A DNA stretch of 8,531 bases from Balneolales bacterium. Lineage in GTDB: Bacteria; Bacteroidota; Rhodothermia; Balneolales; Natronogracilivirgulaceae. A program made the translations under genes and the position numbers. The notes under the pieces were generated by a model that saw only the letters and a program-made list of their open reading frames with translations, was not told where the DNA came from and did no database searches. Below are positions 6,165 to 8,531 of the stretch, piece after piece; within the stretch, counting starts at the first letter, position 1; each line of letters opens with the position of its first letter. Where the stretch lies: contig SLLP01000226.1 in NCBI GenBank assembly GCA_007133995.1, forward strand, positions 1 through 8,531. Reading direction: 5' to 3'.

Positions 6165-7349
6165 AACGGCAGTGATCACCTCATCATGGCGCTTGTTGAT
6201 GGCGTCAACCACGGTGTCATCCGGTTTCACATCCAGCTGAATGGTGCAGCAGGCGGTCTCCTTGCCGTCGAATATCACGTTTTCCATCTCCTGGGCATTG
6301 ATGCCGGCATTCTTGAGCTCCGCCAGCACATTGGCCAGCACGCCGGACTTGTCGAAATGTCGCACAATGAGCTGCCACGGGGCATCGGTCTGTTCACAGC
6401 GGTTCAGCCAGTTGCGGACCACACCTTCCCGAAAATAGCCGCGAACAATATCAACAGCATCCATGGCTACAGCCACCTGGGCCTGCTGTGTGCTCGCACC
6501 GATATGATGGGTGATGTAGACGTTGTCCAGCTCCTGGAATCGGCTTTTGACATCGCCCTTTTTGTGCTCCGGCTCCTCGCTGAATACATCAAGACCGGCC
6601 TTGATGCGTCCCGATTTCAGCTCTTTGTACAGTGCCTCTTCATCCACAACCTCAGGACGGGCGGTGTTGATGAAAAACGCCCCATCTTTCAATTTTGCCA
6701 GTACCTTGCCCGAGATGATGCCTCGTGTATCGGGCTTAAGCGCCAAATGGACACTCAGGATATCACATTGGGAAGCCACATCGCCTACACTATCGGCATA
6801 GGCGGCATCCAACTGTTCCGCTTTCTCCGGGGTCAGGGACCGCGACCAGGCGACTACCGGCATCCCGAATGCCCTGGCCCGCCGGATTACGTGCTGACCG
6901 ATCTGCCCGGTTCCGATGATGCCAAGTGTCTTGCCGTACAGTCCCTCGGCCTTGCCGTAACCCGCCTTGTTCCATACACCATTGCGAAAATCGGAGATGT
7001 TGTCGGGGATAAAACGATCAAGCGAGAGAATGAGTCCCATGGCGAGCTCGGCCACTGCGATGGAGTTCTGCCCCGGACAATTCGCAACAAAAATGCCGTA
7101 TTTGCTAGCCGCATCCTGATCAATATTGTTCACACCAGCACCGGCACGTATGATAACCGTCAGATTCGGACTGTTTTTGATGCATTCCCTGGTCACTTTT
7201 GTGGAACGCACAATCAGCACCATGGCATCACCAATTCCCTTGTCCAGATCGGCAGCAGTCGCACCCGGTTCGTTTTTTACGGTGCACCCGATGCCGCTGA
7301 GTTCGTGTAATGCCTTCTCCGGCAGTTTGTCAGCCAAATAGACGACCAT
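6147..7349 (-). CDS. serA: D-3-phosphoglycerate dehydrogenase with C-terminal ACT domain
   Basis: This 400-residue protein oxidises 3-phosphoglycerate to 3-phosphohydroxypyruvate with NAD, the first step of serine synthesis. The substrate-binding half holds RAGAGVNNID (68-77) and the family stretch NSIAVAELAMG. The NAD fold shows GIIGTGQIG (143-151), then NTARPEVVDE with Arg231, LDVFSEEP with Glu259, and ITHHIGAST with the catalytic His282. A C-terminal ACT-like domain (about 325-400, HFDKSGVLANVLAELKNAGI) suggests feedback control by serine, as in other short SerA proteins. It is longer than a plain 2-hydroxyacid dehydrogenase (about 320) and shorter than the 530-residue type with an intervening domain. 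An excellent AAGGAGGT lies just upstream of the ATG. Other 2-hydroxyacid dehydrogenases share the core, but RAGAGVNNID plus the ACT domain favour SerA. It ends with TGA-TGA. Confidence 0.92.
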   Translation of the reverse strand: MVVYLADKLPEKALHELSGIGCTVKNEPGATAADLDKGIGDAMVLIVRSTKVTRECIKNSPNLTVIIRAGAGVNNIDQDAASKYGIFVANCPGQNSIAVAELAMGLILSLDRFIPDNISDFRNGVWNKAGYGKAEGLYGKTLGIIGTGQIGQHVIRRARAFGMPVVAWSRSLTPEKAEQLDAAYADSVGDVASQCDILSVHLALKPDTRGIISGKVLAKLKDGAFFINTARPEVVDEEALYKELKSGRIKAGLDVFSEEPEHKKGDVKSRFQELDNVYITHHIGASTQQAQVAVAMDAVDIVRGYFREGVVRNWLNRCEQTDAPWQLIVRHFDKSGVLANVLAELKNAGINAQEMENVIFDGKETACCTIQLDVKPDDTVVDAINKRHDEVITAVLVAAG

Positions 7350-7352
7350 GTC

Positions 7353-7361
7353 AACCTCCTT
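7353..7361 (-). promoter_or_regulatory. Strong Shine-Dalgarno of serA
   Basis: On the minus strand AAGGAGGTT precedes the ATG (7347-7349) by three bases. It is the only near-perfect ribosome-binding site in the window and fixes the serA start. Confidence 0.75.
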
Positions 7362-7412
7362 GTTTGATGATACGAGTGGATTAATAATGTCATAAAAGCG
7401 CTTCCATAGGAC

Positions 7413-7441
7413 ATATTATGATCTTTGCAGGCGAGAATCAA
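7413..7441 (-). promoter_or_regulatory. Candidate serA promoter
   Basis: On the minus strand TTGATT (7436-7441) and TAATAT (7413-7418) are spaced by 17 bp, each matching four of six sigma70 positions. Transcription would begin near 7406, about 55 nt before the serA ATG. Confidence 0.3.
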
Positions 7442-7580
7442 ATAGAGGTTGCGGGATTTTAGCCGTTCGGCAGGACAATTCGGGGTCGATGCCACAGGAA
7501 GCCCCGGCAAGGAGGATTACAGATCCCATCCCGCAGATTCGATACCTTGCGTATCACATCCCTCCGGCACCTGTTCTGAT

Positions 7581-7815
7581 ATGATTGCTCCCGGGGTGCA
7601 AAATGAACTTCGGAAGCATACCGATGCCGACCAGGCAGGTCATGCCACGCGTTTTTTCAAAACTTGTCCGGGAGAATATGGGGAAGGGGACAGATTTCTG
7701 GGCATCCGTGTTCCCGAACAGCGCAAAATTGCCAGAAAATATCGCCAGTTACCGCTTGATGAAGTCCGGATTCTGGTCCGTTCACCCTGTCACGAGGAGC
7801 GGCTGTCCGGCTTGC
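7581..7815 (+). pseudogene. 3'-truncated AlkD-type DNA glycosylase (DNA alkylation repair) fragment
   Basis: From ATG 7581 about 78 residues match the N-terminus of AlkD-family alkylpurine DNA glycosylases. MIAPGVQNELRKHTDADQAG is followed by ATRFFKTCPGEYGEGDRF, LGIRVPEQRKIARKYRQLPL, then DEVRILVRSPCHEERLSGLL. These enzymes excise alkylated purines using a shell of six or so HEAT-like repeats and are normally about 220-240 residues. Here similarity stops at GLL (7809-7817); the frame then runs on with unrelated residues to a stop at 7863-7865. Only the first repeats remain, and the downstream catalytic and DNA-backbone-contact residues are absent, so it should be inactive. The break coincides with the end of the neighbouring minus-strand gene. 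No good ribosome-binding site precedes the ATG. The family call is confident from the FFKT.PGEYGEGD.FLGIRVP signature. Confidence 0.85.
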
Positions 7816-8256
7816 TTAGTACAAGACCAGGTCATCGCTGGTTTCAGCCCACTCCGATTCGCTGATCAGCGCCGAAATCATGGAGCTGTATGCGATCAGG
7901 CGAATGTTGTTATCCGGGTGTTCAACCGACAGATCACGTAGCAGATCCGTTAAAATTGCAGGGGTAGGTTGGTTTGTACTTTTCAAAGCGACAAATATCT
8001 GCATAATGATCGGCTGCAGTACCTCTGCTCTCCGGTTTCCCCGTTTTTCATGATAAAGTTCCATGGTAAGCATTTTTATGCTATCCGAATGGAAAATCAC
8101 CCGGTCAATCGGAACCGAATTCCAATGAGCAGTTGTCATGGTACTTTTCGGCTCCGTCACTTCATGGTTTTGCGACATGGCAAAGCCGGACATGAGAAGC
8201 AGGGGCACAAGTGCTGAAAGGGTAAGTATTAGTAGTTTATTACGTCGGTTTTTCAT
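7816..8256 (-). CDS. Small secreted protein of unknown function
   Basis: This 146-residue protein has a clear signal peptide: KNRRNK, a hydrophobic core (about 8-25), and a likely cleavage after AMS (residue 28) before Gln. The mature part of about 118 residues is mostly helical in character. Residues about 85-135 (ILTDLLRDLSVEHPDNNIRL then IAYSSMISALI) vaguely resemble a HEAT-like helix pair, with DNNIRLIAYSSMISAL in the position of the usual NVRLAALDAL segment. I recognise no named family and assign no function. The ATG has AAGAAG and AGAGG upstream, at 4-9 and 13-18 bases. The TAA falls exactly where alkD similarity on the other strand ends, so the C-terminus may itself have been shortened by the same rearrangement. 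Confidence 0.7.
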   Translation of the reverse strand: MKNRRNKLLILTLSALVPLLLMSGFAMSQNHEVTEPKSTMTTAHWNSVPIDRVIFHSDSIKMLTMELYHEKRGNRRAEVLQPIIMQIFVALKSTNQPTPAILTDLLRDLSVEHPDNNIRLIAYSSMISALISESEWAETSDDLVLY

Positions 8257-8531
8257 AAGTCTTCTTTATCCTCTTATTTGATGATTAAGCAATTGATAAT
8301 TATTTATTATATATGATTAAAATCACTCGTTACGTCTGTATTTATGATCTATAATTATGTCAAGTATAATCTCTCATTCATTATATGAGTTAACCATAAC
8401 CAATATTACGGTCAAAAAGTTCATCATATTGTCAAGCAATAGTTTATGTGATCAATTGAGAAGCATATGAAAGGGCTTTTTTGCAGTTAGACAGCAGGAT
8501 TAAAAATTGCATTCAAATGAATAAATTGTAG
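8257..8531. other. AT-rich terminal region with no recognised gene
   Basis: These 275 bp are the most AT-rich in the window and must contain the promoter of the minus-strand secreted-protein gene. A minus-strand TATAAT (8306-8311) lacks a matching -35 box. A small inverted repeat CTCAT/ATGAG spans 8374-8390. No ORF, RNA gene or repeat array is supported. Confidence 0.5.

Larger units (their letters stand above)
7350..7580. other. Spacer between serA and the alkD fragment
   Basis: Apart from the serA ribosome-binding site and candidate promoter, I see no gene here. The plus-strand frame of the alkD fragment is open from 7449, but residues before Met at 7581 do not resemble AlkD proteins and look like ordinary upstream sequence. 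Confidence 0.5.

Noticed and set aside
6066..7310. 414-residue plus-strand ORF opposite serA
   Set aside because: It is antisense to serA, whose motifs and strong ribosome-binding site are clear; no independent domain is visible.

Overview
The window carries six intact protein genes, one gene fragment and one badly decayed transposase. Coding regions are fairly GC-rich, intergenic stretches are clearly AT-richer, and several genes lack a good Shine-Dalgarno sequence. The presence of a glutaminyl-tRNA synthetase, a LemA protein, a secreted EEP-1-type hydrolase and a MltC-like lytic transglycosylase suits a Gram-negative bacterium of the Bacteroidota/Balneolota/Rhodothermota kind. This placement is inference from gene content; there is no rRNA or other phylogenetic marker here.

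Layout. At 1-192 the minus strand, just past the LemA stop, carries short tandem repeats that stay open in the LemA frame up to the window edge. LemA (190-789, minus) and a secreted endonuclease/exonuclease/phosphatase-family enzyme (1081-2019, plus) are transcribed divergently from a 291-bp spacer. Next comes a transposase pseudogene of the IS1634 type (about 2043-2635, plus) with a large internal deletion and several frameshifts. It is followed by a MltC-like lytic transglycosylase (2782-3948, minus). A 450-bp AT-richer spacer separates this from glnS (4399-6096, plus). glnS converges on a D-3-phosphoglycerate dehydrogenase (serA type, 6147-7349, minus) with a short hairpin-containing gap between them. 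Beyond serA lies a 3'-truncated AlkD-type DNA glycosylase fragment (7581-7815, plus). Its homology stops exactly where a small secreted protein of unknown function (7816-8256, minus) ends. The last 275 bp are AT-rich and without a recognisable gene.

How the genes work together. I see no multi-gene system. The genes are mostly single transcription units for housekeeping roles: tRNA charging (glnS), serine biosynthesis (serA), and peptidoglycan turnover (the transglycosylase). LemA is an envelope protein of unclear function and the EEP protein is an exported hydrolase. The notable structure lies between the genes, where there are signs of insertion-sequence decay and of gene truncation at a sharp junction. 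I found no CRISPR array, tRNA, rRNA, defence locus or biosynthetic cluster.
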